This document shows, piece after piece, positions 27,197 to 35,746 of a DNA stretch of 64,000 bases. How positions within the stretch are numbered: the stretch's first letter is position 1; the number at the start of each line of letters is the position of its first letter. This DNA is from Bifidobacterium pullorum subsp. gallinarum (GTDB lineage Bacteria; Actinomycetota; Actinomycetes; Actinomycetales; Bifidobacteriaceae): assembly GCF_000741215.1 (NCBI RefSeq), contig NZ_JGYX01000003.1, positions 146,499 to 210,498 of the forward strand, in the 5' to 3' direction. The translations under genes were made by a program, and so were the position numbers. The notes below the pieces were generated by a model that saw only the letters and a program-made list of their open reading frames with translations, had not been told where the DNA came from and searched no databases.

Positions 27197-29185
27197 TCAA
27201 CACAACGGTTGTCCGACCTCCCCAACACCCGCCAGCGGACCGGGGACCACGGCCACGCCGCGGTGCGCACCGAAGTAATCACGGTCGAAGACGATGCGTG
27301 TGCCATCGGGGTTCTCGAAGCGCTGCTCCGGTTCGAACGCCCGGCCCAACACGTCGCTGTCGACCATGCCGGCACGGAAATCGTCCAGCACGTCATACAG
27401 GTTCGTCTCCAGACGCGGCCGGCCGTCCTCGCCGACCGTCACCTCCACGCTCACCGGATGCTCGGCGTCCACTAGGCAGTCGGTCTCATGCTCCCATGCC
27501 TTCGCGCCGTTGAAGTACACGTTGCCGCGGCACCAGACCGGCAGCGCATGGTTGTGCGCCGGATCGAGCTTGACCATGTCGGGGGTGTCAGTGTCCATGT
27601 CGAACATGGCGATCCACTCCTCGTAGGTCGGGTATCCGTTCCACACATGGGTGCCGACCTCGCGGTTCTCCTCGTCCTTGCCGTCATCGCTGTCATGCAG
27701 CGTGACGAACGGCTCCGCCGGCCACTTCTGCACGAAGATGTTGTTGTAGAAGCGGTCGTCGCCGTGCAGGATGGTCATGAACCCCATGACCTCGGTGCGG
27801 TGCGGGATATGGTACGGGGTGTAGCGCGGGCCGGTGCCGCCGCCCACGCAGGTGAACGCGCCGCAGATCAGGTTGTGGACCATGGCCACGCCCTGGGTGG
27901 CGAATCGCAGCGTGGCGTCGGACAGCAGGATGTTGTTGTCGATCAGGGTGGGTCCGTGTCCCACTTCCACGAACAGGTCCTGGCTCATCATGCCGCCCTT
28001 GAGCTGCTTGGCGAATGTCGGACGCTGGTTGTCATGCAGCAGGTTCTGGCTGATGCGTGTGCCCTGCGCCTCCCAGTCGCACCAGATGCCCATCGTGCAG
28101 TGGTGGATCCAGTTGCGCCGGATCGTCACGTCGATGGCGGCGTGCATCTTGATGCCGGCGATCTCTGCGCCGCCCAGCTCCATCATGTTGTTGATGTGGT
28201 GGATGTGGTTGTCTTCGATCAGCGAGAACACGCCGCCCATGCGTCCGATGACGCCGCCCTGCTGGCAGTCGTGGATGTTGCAGCGGCGGATGATGTGCCC
28301 GCCGACCTTCTCCTTGAGCCAGCCGTGGTACTGGCCGCGGCAGACGGCGTCGCGCTCCATCTGGGTCGGGCTCTTGACATGCCGGGTGGTGAAGTAGTGG
28401 TCGTTGTCCGGATCGTAGTACTTGCCCAGCGAGATGCCCGCGCACTTGCTGTTGCTGATCTCGCAGTCCTCGATGATCCAGCCCTTGGACCAGTGCGGGC
28501 CGATCATGCCGTCCTGGTAGGCGGCGGGCGGCGCCCATGTGGTCGCGGCCTTGGTGATGGTGAAGCCGCTGACCGTGATGTAGCCGATCCCGGTTTCGGA
28601 TGGCATGAAGCATTCGCGGCGCACGTTGATCTCCACGTTCTCCTCGTTGGGGTTCCGCCCCTGGAAGTTCGCGTAGATCACGGTCTGGCCGCCGTCCTGT
28701 TCCGCATACCACTGGTAGACCGAGGCTTCCGGCTCCCATGAGGTTTCGGAGGGTTCGGCCTTGATGCAGGCCTCGATGCTCGCCGCCTCGTACATCGCCT
28801 TGTCGTTGAGGTAGACGACGCCGGTGTGCTTGCTGCGGCCGGCGAAGTACCAGTCGCCGTACACGTAGGTGGCGTACGGGTTGTAGTCGCCGAATACCGT
28901 GTTGTCGACGCGGGCGACCCATACGTCGCCCTGATATGGCTCCCAGTTGCGCACTTCCTCGGCGCCGGTGATCACCGCGCCGAGCGGTTCGACGCTGCGG
29001 TAGGTGATGCGCGCGTCCTCGGTGCCCGCGTGGCGGGGGTCGACGTATTCGCGGTAGATGCCCGGGGCGACCAGCACCTCGTCGCCGGGCATGGCGATGC
29101 GCGCCGCATCGTCGATATGCCGGAACGGCCGGGCTGAGGTACCGTCGCCGTCACGTTCGGCGTTGATGTCCACATAGATCCGCAT
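27197..29185 (-). CDS. GH120 beta-xylosidase
   Basis: A 662-residue right-handed beta-helix enzyme of family GH120, which releases xylose from xylo-oligosaccharides. The N-terminus (YVDINAERDGDGTSARPFRHIDDAARIAMPGDEVLVAPGIYREYVDP) and GDYNPYATYV are typical. By the known family mechanism, the nucleophile should be Asp370 in GIWCDWEAQGT and the acid/base Glu407 in DLFVEVGHGP. No signal peptide is visible, so it acts inside the cell on imported oligosaccharides. It lies alone, convergent with the CmpB-like gene and divergent from the ECF operon, with no xylose transporter beside it. Confidence 0.88.
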   Translation of the reverse strand: MRIYVDINAERDGDGTSARPFRHIDDAARIAMPGDEVLVAPGIYREYVDPRHAGTEDARITYRSVEPLGAVITGAEEVRNWEPYQGDVWVARVDNTVFGDYNPYATYVYGDWYFAGRSKHTGVVYLNDKAMYEAASIEACIKAEPSETSWEPEASVYQWYAEQDGGQTVIYANFQGRNPNEENVEINVRRECFMPSETGIGYITVSGFTITKAATTWAPPAAYQDGMIGPHWSKGWIIEDCEISNSKCAGISLGKYYDPDNDHYFTTRHVKSPTQMERDAVCRGQYHGWLKEKVGGHIIRRCNIHDCQQGGVIGRMGGVFSLIEDNHIHHINNMMELGGAEIAGIKMHAAIDVTIRRNWIHHCTMGIWCDWEAQGTRISQNLLHDNQRPTFAKQLKGGMMSQDLFVEVGHGPTLIDNNILLSDATLRFATQGVAMVHNLICGAFTCVGGGTGPRYTPYHIPHRTEVMGFMTILHGDDRFYNNIFVQKWPAEPFVTLHDSDDGKDEENREVGTHVWNGYPTYEEWIAMFDMDTDTPDMVKLDPAHNHALPVWCRGNVYFNGAKAWEHETDCLVDAEHPVSVEVTVGEDGRPRLETNLYDVLDDFRAGMVDSDVLGRAFEPEQRFENPDGTRIVFDRDYFGAHRGVAVVPGPLAGVGEVGQPLC

Positions 29186-29611
29186 CTTGGTTCCCTTCGC
29201 GTCAGTGCAGGATCCGGAGCGGCGTCGGCACCGCCCCGTTTAGTTTGCTCGTTTTACATATTAGCGGCGCCCGACGAAACAATCTATAGGACACGCGCAT
29301 CCCGCCGAAATCAACCGATGCAACGATTACGTCCGCGCCGGGGATCCAGGGACACCGCGATGCCCCACAGGCATAGGCCGCCGTGCTCGCGAACCGGTTC
29401 GTAAGACTCAGGAACGCCGCAGCGAGGCGCAGAAGGGTTCGATACCAGACATCTGCCGCAAATTCGCCGCATTATCGCATACTCCCGCCCAAAAGAACAG
29501 TCTTGTTTTTCCTGTGTTCGTTCGTTACCTTGACAACCAGATGACCATCCGTCACCAATCCGGCACACCCGCCCCTCCCCGGGGTGCGGGGAAGCCCACG
29601 AAGGAGACACC
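29186..29611. other. Divergent intergenic region, no gene seen
   Basis: The region holds the promoters of the GH120 gene (minus) and the ECF operon (plus). An AT-rich patch at 29238-29265, with GTTTGCTCGTTTTAC, looks somewhat like a LacI-family site. A TTGACA lies at 29531-29536, but no convincing -10 box follows at the right distance. I see no riboswitch I can name. AAGGAGA at 29601 serves the ECF gene. Confidence 0.4.
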
Positions 29612-30562
29612 ATGACCGACGCACAGCGCACCGCCTCTGACACCGCCAGCAAGGCCCGTGGGTTCGCCGCTCTTTCCATTCCCGATCTGATTACGATCGG
29701 CGTGTTCACCGCCATCTACTTCGCGCTTGTGGCCGTCTGCACGTTCGCTTCGGCCATCATCTTCGCCGGATTCGGCTCGATTCTGCTGCCGGCGCTGTGC
29801 GCGCTGGTCGCCGGCTGCGGACCATACCGCGGTCGGCGTCGCCGCGCGTTCCGGTTTGACGGCAGGCATCGGCTCCGATTGGATCCGCGCGCCAAACTGT
29901 TCCTGCTGCTGGAGGCGAACCTGCTGCTGTTCTGCCATGTGAACACTCGCACCGAAGCGCTGCTCACCGCACTGTTCCTGCTGCCGTTGTTCCTGTCCGG
30001 CAGAATCCGCTCGGGCGTGCGATTCACACTGATCTACGGCGCGCTGCTGGCACTGAGCCTGATCGAACCGCCCACTGAGGGCCGGGGCGCATGGCTGGCC
30101 ATTTTCCCGATGATCGCCGTCGGCATCCGCATGCTGCTGCCCTGCCTGATCACCGGCGCATTCGCGTTCACCACCACCAGTCCCGGAGAGTTCACGGCGG
30201 CGCTGCGCCGCATGCACGTTCCGGAAGCCGTCATTATCCCCTGCATCGTGGTCATCCGGTTCTTCCCCACTCTGCGCGAGGACTACCGGCATATCCGCAA
30301 CGCTATGGCGCTGCGCGGCATACCCTCCGGAGGCGGTTCGCCGCTGCGGCACCCGGCGCAGTCATTGGAGTACATCATCGTGCCGTTGCTGATGAACGCC
30401 ACCGTGGTGGCGCAGGATCTGTCCGTGGCAGCCATGACCAAGGGGCTGGGCAATCCGGGCCGCCACACCAGCATGACCGATATCCGCATCGGCATACCGG
30501 ATTGGGCGATCATGATCCTCTGCGCGTTGCCGCTCATCCTCTTCCTGACAGGAGTGCTATGA
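29612..30562 (+). CDS. ECF transporter: truncated S component fused to T component
   Basis: A 316-residue chimera. Residues 1 to about 68 (ARGFAALSIPDLITIGVFTAIYFALVAVCTFASAIIFAGFGSILLPALCALVAG) are the first two helices of an S component of the MptS/Trep_Strep type. At about residue 70 (near base 29820) the sequence changes to RAFRFDGRHRLRLDPRAKLFLLLEANLLLF, the start of an EcfT protein, which continues normally with the coupling motif EDYRHIRNAMALRG. About 120 residues of a normal S component are absent. T function may survive, but substrate binding by this S component cannot. AAGGAGA precedes the ATG, and the stop overlaps the ATPase start. Confidence 0.85.
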   Translation: MTDAQRTASDTASKARGFAALSIPDLITIGVFTAIYFALVAVCTFASAIIFAGFGSILLPALCALVAGCGPYRGRRRRAFRFDGRHRLRLDPRAKLFLLLEANLLLFCHVNTRTEALLTALFLLPLFLSGRIRSGVRFTLIYGALLALSLIEPPTEGRGAWLAIFPMIAVGIRMLLPCLITGAFAFTTTSPGEFTAALRRMHVPEAVIIPCIVVIRFFPTLREDYRHIRNAMALRGIPSGGGSPLRHPAQSLEYIIVPLLMNATVVAQDLSVAAMTKGLGNPGRHTSMTDIRIGIPDWAIMILCALPLILFLTGVL

Positions 30563-32160
30563 GCAACAGTCCCACCCCACCCATCGACATGAACCACATC
30601 GTCATCGACTCGAATCGCATCGCATTCCGCTACCAAACCGCAGCCACCGCCCAATCCGCGGATACGCCACCCGTCATCCCAGCGGCGCTGGACGACGTTA
30701 CGCTCACGATTCCCCATGGCGAATTCGTGGTGCTCTGCGGCCAGAGCGGCTGCGGCAAGACCACGTTCACCCGGCTGCTCAACGGACTGATCCCCACGTT
30801 CCACACCGGCGATTTGACCGGCACATGTTCGGTGTATGGATTGCGCTCTGGCCATTCCTCAATCGAGGAGTACGCGGCTGTGGTGGGCAGCGTCTTCCAG
30901 AATCCCAAAACCCAGTATTTCAACGCGTTCGTAGCCGATGAGCTTGCCTTCCCCTGCGAAAACGCCGGATGGGAGCCGTCCGCGATCCGCGAGCGCATGC
31001 AGGAGGTCGCCTCATCGTTCGGCATCACGCATCTGCTGGATCGGAGCATCTTCCGTCTTTCCGGCGGGCAGAAGCAGCGGATCGCCGTGGCGGCCGCCTG
31101 CATGCTGCGGCCGCGGCTGCTGGTGCTCGACGAGCCGACCAGCAATCTTGACGCCCAGGCCATGGCCGATCTGAACGCCATGCTGGCGCAGATCAAGGCC
31201 TCCGGCGTCACGATTGTGGTGGCCGAGCACCGTTTGGCGTGGTGCGTCGACCTGGCCGACCGTTACGTGCTCTTCGATTCCGGCCGAATCGCACTCGACT
31301 GTTCGGCCGAACGGTTCCGGGATTTGCCCGAACGGCGGCGCGAACGCTGGGGGCTGCGCGCGTTGGATATGACACCGTTCCATGCCGCGGTGCGGCAGAG
31401 CGTTGCGAATGCCGGCCAATCGCGAACCGATGCTGCCCCCTTGCCGGCGAACGGTACTATTCAGGATCAGTCAGCCTCGGGCACTGCGGTGATCGCAACC
31501 CGCGGGCTGACTGTTGGATACCGTGAAACCCGCGTGTTCGGGCGGTTCCGCAGACGCCGCCCCGATGCCGCCGCGTTCAGCCGAACAATCCCCGACCTGA
31601 CATTGCACGCCGGTAGAATCGTGGGGCTGATGGGGCATAACGGCGCCGGCAAGACCACGCTGGTACGCACCTTGGTCGGGCTGGCCAAGCCGTTGGACGG
31701 CGGCATACTCCGGTACGGCGAGACGGCCTCACCTTCCGAGCTGACGCGTCACGGGTTCCTGGTCATGCAGGACGTGAACTATCAGCTGTTCGCCGACTCG
31801 GTACGCGGCGAGCTGCTGCTGTCCACACCGTATCGTGACGAATTCGACGCACCCGAGGATGTTCTGCAGGCCGCCGACCGTATTCTGGCCGATCTGGATC
31901 TGATGGAGCTGTCCGACCGGCATCCGATGAGTCTGTCCGGCGGGCAGAAGCAGCGCACGGCCATCGCATCGGCGTTGATGTGCAATAAGGAGCTCATCGT
32001 ATTGGATGAGCCGACCAGCGGCCTGGACCTCAAGCATATGCGTCAGGTCGGGGCGCTGCTGCGCACGCTGGCCGACCGCGGCAAAGCCGTGCTCGTGGTG
32101 ACCCACGATGAGGAGCTGGCCGCGCAGTGGTGCGACGAGGTGGTGATGATCCGACCATAG
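30559..32160 (+). CDS. ECF transporter ATPase, two ATP-binding domains in one chain
   Basis: A 533-residue protein with two ABC ATPase domains, the energising part of an ECF vitamin/nutrient transporter. Domain 1: Walker A CGQSGCGKTTFTRLLNG, Q-loop FQNPKTQYFN, signature LSGGQKQRIAVA, Walker B LLVLDEPTSNLD. Domain 2: Walker A GHNGAGKTTLVRTLVG, signature LSGGQKQRTAIA, Walker B LIVLDEPTSGLD, then VVTHDEE. A linker of some 60 residues joins them. Its ATG overlaps the stop of the S-T gene by four bases, so it is translationally coupled. The ATPase itself appears intact. Confidence 0.92.
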   Translation: MSNSPTPPIDMNHIVIDSNRIAFRYQTAATAQSADTPPVIPAALDDVTLTIPHGEFVVLCGQSGCGKTTFTRLLNGLIPTFHTGDLTGTCSVYGLRSGHSSIEEYAAVVGSVFQNPKTQYFNAFVADELAFPCENAGWEPSAIRERMQEVASSFGITHLLDRSIFRLSGGQKQRIAVAAACMLRPRLLVLDEPTSNLDAQAMADLNAMLAQIKASGVTIVVAEHRLAWCVDLADRYVLFDSGRIALDCSAERFRDLPERRRERWGLRALDMTPFHAAVRQSVANAGQSRTDAAPLPANGTIQDQSASGTAVIATRGLTVGYRETRVFGRFRRRRPDAAAFSRTIPDLTLHAGRIVGLMGHNGAGKTTLVRTLVGLAKPLDGGILRYGETASPSELTRHGFLVMQDVNYQLFADSVRGELLLSTPYRDEFDAPEDVLQAADRILADLDLMELSDRHPMSLSGGQKQRTAIASALMCNKELIVLDEPTSGLDLKHMRQVGALLRTLADRGKAVLVVTHDEELAAQWCDEVVMIRP

Positions 32161-32238
32161 TTCGCACTACTTCGAGGTTTTCTGATTCAACCGCCGTTTT
32201 CCAAGGGGCGTCTCCGCGAAACCCGAGGTAGTGCGAAC
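32160..32238. repeat. Hairpin between convergent genes (family copy B)
   Basis: Arms at 32160-32175 and 32223-32238 share the 11 outer bases GTTCGCACTAC perfectly, then pair with two mismatches. The outer arm is the same as at 27110-27188, but the interior differs. It begins at the last base of the ECF ATPase stop codon and ends three bases before the next (convergent) gene. Confidence 0.8.
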
Positions 32239-32240
32239 CG

Positions 32241-33023
32241 CTATGATGCAGCCTCGATCAGCGTGCGGGTGTACGCGTTCCTCGGCTCCCGCAGAATCCG
32301 GGCCGTCGGGCCCTCCTCCTCAACGCGGCCATCGTGCAGGACCACGATGCGGTCGGCCAGATGCTGCACGACGCCCAGATCATGGGAAACCACGATCAGC
32401 GCCATATCCGGCGTCCGCCTGCGGATGGCGGCGAACGCCTCAAGGATCTGGACGCGTGCCGCCACATCGATGGCGCTCATCGGCTCATCGGCCAGCAGCA
32501 CCTTGGGATTGTTGACGATGGCGCGCGCAATGGCCACACGTTGCGCCTGTCCGCCCGACAGATCCACCGGATACCGGTTTAGGAACGTCGAGGGCTCCAG
32601 ACCGACCGTATCCAACGCTTCGGCGCAACGGCGGGCGACGTCATCGGAGCCCATGCCGCGGTGGCGCAGATGCAACGGCTCGCCCACCGAACGCGCCACC
32701 GTCCACCGCGGATTCAGCGAGGCGAACGGATCCTGATACACCAGTCCCGAATCCCGGCGCAACGCCTGATAACCGGCGGCACGGGAGCCGCACGTCACAT
32801 CCGCGCCTTGGTATGTCACCGTTCCGGCGTCAGCGGTCTCCAATCCCAGCAGGATGCGGGTCAGCGTGGATTTGCCCGATCCGGAACCGCCGATCACGGC
32901 CAGGCACTCCCCCGCATGCACCGCAACCGACACGTCGAACAGCACCTGCCGACGCTCGGACCGCCGTCCGAACCATTTGCCGATATGGCTCCCCTGCAGC
33001 ACCACGTCATTCGCCATGCTCAT
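32241..33023 (-). CDS. Oligopeptide/nickel-type ABC ATPase (OppF-like)
   Basis: A 260-residue ATPase, last gene of a five-gene importer operon. Walker A GGSGSGKSTLTRILLG, Q-loop VYQDPFASLNPRWTV, signature [14 protein letters not shown], Walker B VLLADEPMSAIDV, H-loop VVSHDLGVV. The Q-loop form FASLNP is usual for peptide/nickel importers of the Opp/Dpp group. The start at 33023 overlaps the upstream ATPase stop in ATGA. The longer reading upstream is a shadow of that gene. Confidence 0.9.
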   Translation of the reverse strand: MSMANDVVLQGSHIGKWFGRRSERRQVLFDVSVAVHAGECLAVIGGSGSGKSTLTRILLGLETADAGTVTYQGADVTCGSRAAGYQALRRDSGLVYQDPFASLNPRWTVARSVGEPLHLRHRGMGSDDVARRCAEALDTVGLEPSTFLNRYPVDLSGGQAQRVAIARAIVNNPKVLLADEPMSAIDVAARVQILEAFAAIRRRTPDMALIVVSHDLGVVQHLADRIVVLHDGRVEEEGPTARILREPRNAYTRTLIEAAS

Positions 33024-33874
33024 GCCTCGCCTTCGTGTTCGTCCGCTGTTGCATCGTCTGAGGGCGCTGCGCCGCGGTCCGTCTCCCGATCGGCACCTTC
33101 CCGCGACACGCGCAGGGTCAGGGTTCGGGCCGCCCGCACCAGCCGCGCGGTCCGTTCGTCCTGCGGCGCGGCGAGCATCGTGGCCGTCTCGCCGGTTTCC
33201 ACCACCGAACCCTCGTCCAGCACCACGCAACGGGTGGTGGCACGCGTCAGCACCGAGAAGTCATGGGTGATGAACAGCATCGAGGCGCCCGCCTCATCGA
33301 CCAGGGACACCAATAGATCCACGATCTGCCGCTGGGTAATCGAGTCGAGCGCTGTGGTCGGTTCGTCGGCCACGATCAGCCGCGGCGAGGTGATCAGCGC
33401 GGTGGCGATGCCGACGCGCTGCCGCTGTCCGCCGGAGAGTTCGTGCGGGAATTTGGCCGCGACGTCGGCCGGTAGACCGACCTTGGCCAGCATGGCGTTC
33501 ACGCGCTCGACGCGTTCGGAACGGGTCAGATCGTAGTGCAGCCGTAACGGCAGCTCGACCTGCCTGCCCACGGGCAGCACCGGATTCAATGAGGCGCCCG
33601 GATTCTGGAAGACCATGCCCGTATACCGGCCGCGCAGATCGGCCAGCGTGCGGTCGGCGGCACCGATGACCTCCGCGCCACTGAGCATGACTGAACCGGT
33701 CACCATCACATCCGGCGGCAACAGCCCCAACATCGCGCGGGCGATCATCGACTTGCCCGAACCGGATGCCCCGATCAGACCCACGCGCTCCCCATCGCCG
33801 ATCGACAGGTCGACGCCGTGAACGATCTCCTTGCCGCCGATGGCGATGCGCAGATCGCGAATATCAACGCCCAT
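33020..33874 (-). CDS. Oligopeptide/nickel-type ABC ATPase (OppD-like)
   Basis: A 284-residue ATPase partner. Walker A GASGSGKSMIARAMLG, Q-loop VFQNPGASLNPVLPVG, signature LSGGQRQRVGIATA, Walker B LIVADEPTTALDS, H-loop FITHDFSVL. The C-terminus is acidic (GAAPSDDATADEHEGEA). It overlaps the permease gene before it by 11 bases and the ATPase after it by four, so the whole set is one transcript. Confidence 0.9.
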   Translation of the reverse strand: MGVDIRDLRIAIGGKEIVHGVDLSIGDGERVGLIGASGSGKSMIARAMLGLLPPDVMVTGSVMLSGAEVIGAADRTLADLRGRYTGMVFQNPGASLNPVLPVGRQVELPLRLHYDLTRSERVERVNAMLAKVGLPADVAAKFPHELSGGQRQRVGIATALITSPRLIVADEPTTALDSITQRQIVDLLVSLVDEAGASMLFITHDFSVLTRATTRCVVLDEGSVVETGETATMLAAPQDERTARLVRAARTLTLRVSREGADRETDRGAAPSDDATADEHEGEA

Positions 33875-34769
33875 GGCCGTCCTCCTCCATGCGGGTCGCG
33901 CCCGCAGCCCGCCGCAGTTCCGGATTCGTCACCGGGTCGATCGCATCGCGCAAGGCGTCGCCGAACAGGTTCAACGCCACAACCGCCACGGTCACCACCA
34001 GTCCCGGCCACAGCACGGTCAACGGATACACGGTGATGAACCGCACGGTGGTGGCCAGCGAATGCCCCCAACTGGGGGTGCCCGACGGCACGCCCACACC
34101 CAGATAGGTCAGCCCCGATTCGGCGAGCACCGCGGTTCCCGCGGACAGCGACAGCTGCACCAGCATAACCGGCAGGATATTCGGCACGATATGACGGAAG
34201 AACACATACGCGCCCGACGCCCCGTTGGACACCGCGGATTCCACGTAGTCCGACTGCGCGGCCAGCAGGGCCTGCGGACGCGCCACGCGGGCCAAGTTCA
34301 GCCCGTATCCGAAGCCACAGGCGATGACGATCACCGCAATCGAAGCGCCCATCGGCACCGCCAGCACCAGGGCGATCAGCACGGTGGGGATCGAGATCAG
34401 CGCGTCGACCACCACCACCGAGGCGCCAGCCAACGCCGTATGCCGCGACACCATGGCGGCCACGAACAACAGCCCGAGCGCGGCGGCGACCAGCACCGTA
34501 AGGATCACGATGAGCAGATCCGTGCGGGAGCCGGCCATCAGCCAGCTGAACACGTCGGCGCCGGTACCGTCCGTACCCAGCCAATGCTCGGCGGAGGGCG
34601 ACTGCCAGGTGTGGTAGCCGTCGGTCCGCATCAGCGGCTGCGGCGTCCAGAACAGCGACACCACCGATATCGCCGCCCACAGGCCGAGCACCACCAGCGG
34701 GAACCGGCCGCCGGCGTGCCGCCACATCGACCGCAACACCGTGGCGGCGTAACCGATTGCAGCCTTCAT
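33864..34769 (-). CDS. ABC permease, DppC/OppC-like
   Basis: A 301-residue inner permease with about six membrane helices. The binding-protein-dependent transport motif is seen near 190-215 (ESAVSNGASGAYVFFRHIVPNILPVMLVQ), with the conserved glycine of the EAA loop. HWLGTDGTGADVFSWLM near residue 62 is the usual DppC/OppC N-terminal mark. It starts four bases before the stop of the upstream permease. Confidence 0.9.
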   Translation of the reverse strand: MKAAIGYAATVLRSMWRHAGGRFPLVVLGLWAAISVVSLFWTPQPLMRTDGYHTWQSPSAEHWLGTDGTGADVFSWLMAGSRTDLLIVILTVLVAAALGLLFVAAMVSRHTALAGASVVVVDALISIPTVLIALVLAVPMGASIAVIVIACGFGYGLNLARVARPQALLAAQSDYVESAVSNGASGAYVFFRHIVPNILPVMLVQLSLSAGTAVLAESGLTYLGVGVPSGTPSWGHSLATTVRFITVYPLTVLWPGLVVTVAVVALNLFGDALRDAIDPVTNPELRRAAGATRMEEDGHGR

Positions 34770-35743
34770 GCTGACACCTCATTTCCACCGATGGACGCCT
34801 TGAGCCTGGGGTCCAGGGCCCGATGAGCCAGGTCGACCAGCAGGCCGATGAGCAGGAAGAACGCGGCGAGCATGAACAGCTCGCCCTGTACGGCGATCAG
34901 GTCGCGGTTGCCCACGTCGGTCACCAGGCCGGTGCCCAGACCGGGCAGGGCGAACAGGTTCTCGATGACCATGACGCCGGTGATCATCTCGGCGAAGGTC
35001 AGTCCCACCACGGACACCATCTGCGGCATGGCCAGCCGCAGGCCCACCTGCCGCACCGCCTGCGTGCGGGTCATGCCGCAGGACATCGCCATCTCGATGT
35101 ATCCGGAGGCGGCGAGCTCGCCCAGCGCCGACCGCGTGTACCGCATCAGGCCGGCGCCCACGATGATGCCCACGCTCAAGGCGGGCAGCACCAGCGAGGT
35201 CAGCGCCTGGACGGGGGCGCCCCAGCCCGCGGCCGGAAAACCCTGTGAGGGCAGGACTCCGATCAGGCCCACGCCGCGGCCGAACAGCAGGATCAGCAGC
35301 ATGCCGCTCCACAGCGCGGGAATGGCTCCGCCGACGATGGAGACCAGCCGGTAGGCGGCGCGGGCGCGATGCCCGCGGGCCAAGGTGGCCGCGCACCCCA
35401 GCGGGATGCCGATCACCAGGGCGACGAGCAGGCCGAGCGTGATCAGCGGGAAGGTGATGGAGGCCCGCACCCCCACCTGCTCGCTGACCGAACGGCCGGT
35501 GAGCATGGAGGCGCCGAGGTCGCCGTGCAGCAGGTTCGCGCACCAGTCCAGGTACTGCACGGCCAGCGGACGGTCAAGCCCCAGCTCGGCGCGCAGTTGG
35601 GCCACGCGTTCCGGCGGCGAGTTCACGCCGGCCATCACCGCGGCCACATCGCCGGGCAGCACGCGCAGCATGGCGAACACCGCCACCGAGATGGCCAGCA
35701 ACGCCACCACGAACAGCAGCAGTCGCCGCAGTACAAACCTCAT
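34766..35743 (-). CDS. ABC permease, DppB/OppB-like
   Basis: A 325-residue permease. The N-terminus MRFVLRRLLLFVVALLAISVAVFAMLRVLPGD is the classic DppB/OppB first helix, and RAELGLDRPLAVQYLDW follows as expected. The EAA loop appears at MAMSCGMTRTQAVRQVGLRLAMPQM. It begins three bases after the binding-protein gene and is followed by the DppC-like permease, overlapping by four. Confidence 0.9.
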   Translation of the reverse strand: MRFVLRRLLLFVVALLAISVAVFAMLRVLPGDVAAVMAGVNSPPERVAQLRAELGLDRPLAVQYLDWCANLLHGDLGASMLTGRSVSEQVGVRASITFPLITLGLLVALVIGIPLGCAATLARGHRARAAYRLVSIVGGAIPALWSGMLLILLFGRGVGLIGVLPSQGFPAAGWGAPVQALTSLVLPALSVGIIVGAGLMRYTRSALGELAASGYIEMAMSCGMTRTQAVRQVGLRLAMPQMVSVVGLTFAEMITGVMVIENLFALPGLGTGLVTDVGNRDLIAVQGELFMLAAFFLLIGLLVDLAHRALDPRLKASIGGNEVSA

Positions 35744-35746
35744 CGG

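Noticed and set aside
29531..29611. TPP or other riboswitch before the ECF operon
   Set aside because: A GC-rich hairpin-like stretch is present but none of the conserved riboswitch core sequences that I know could be matched.
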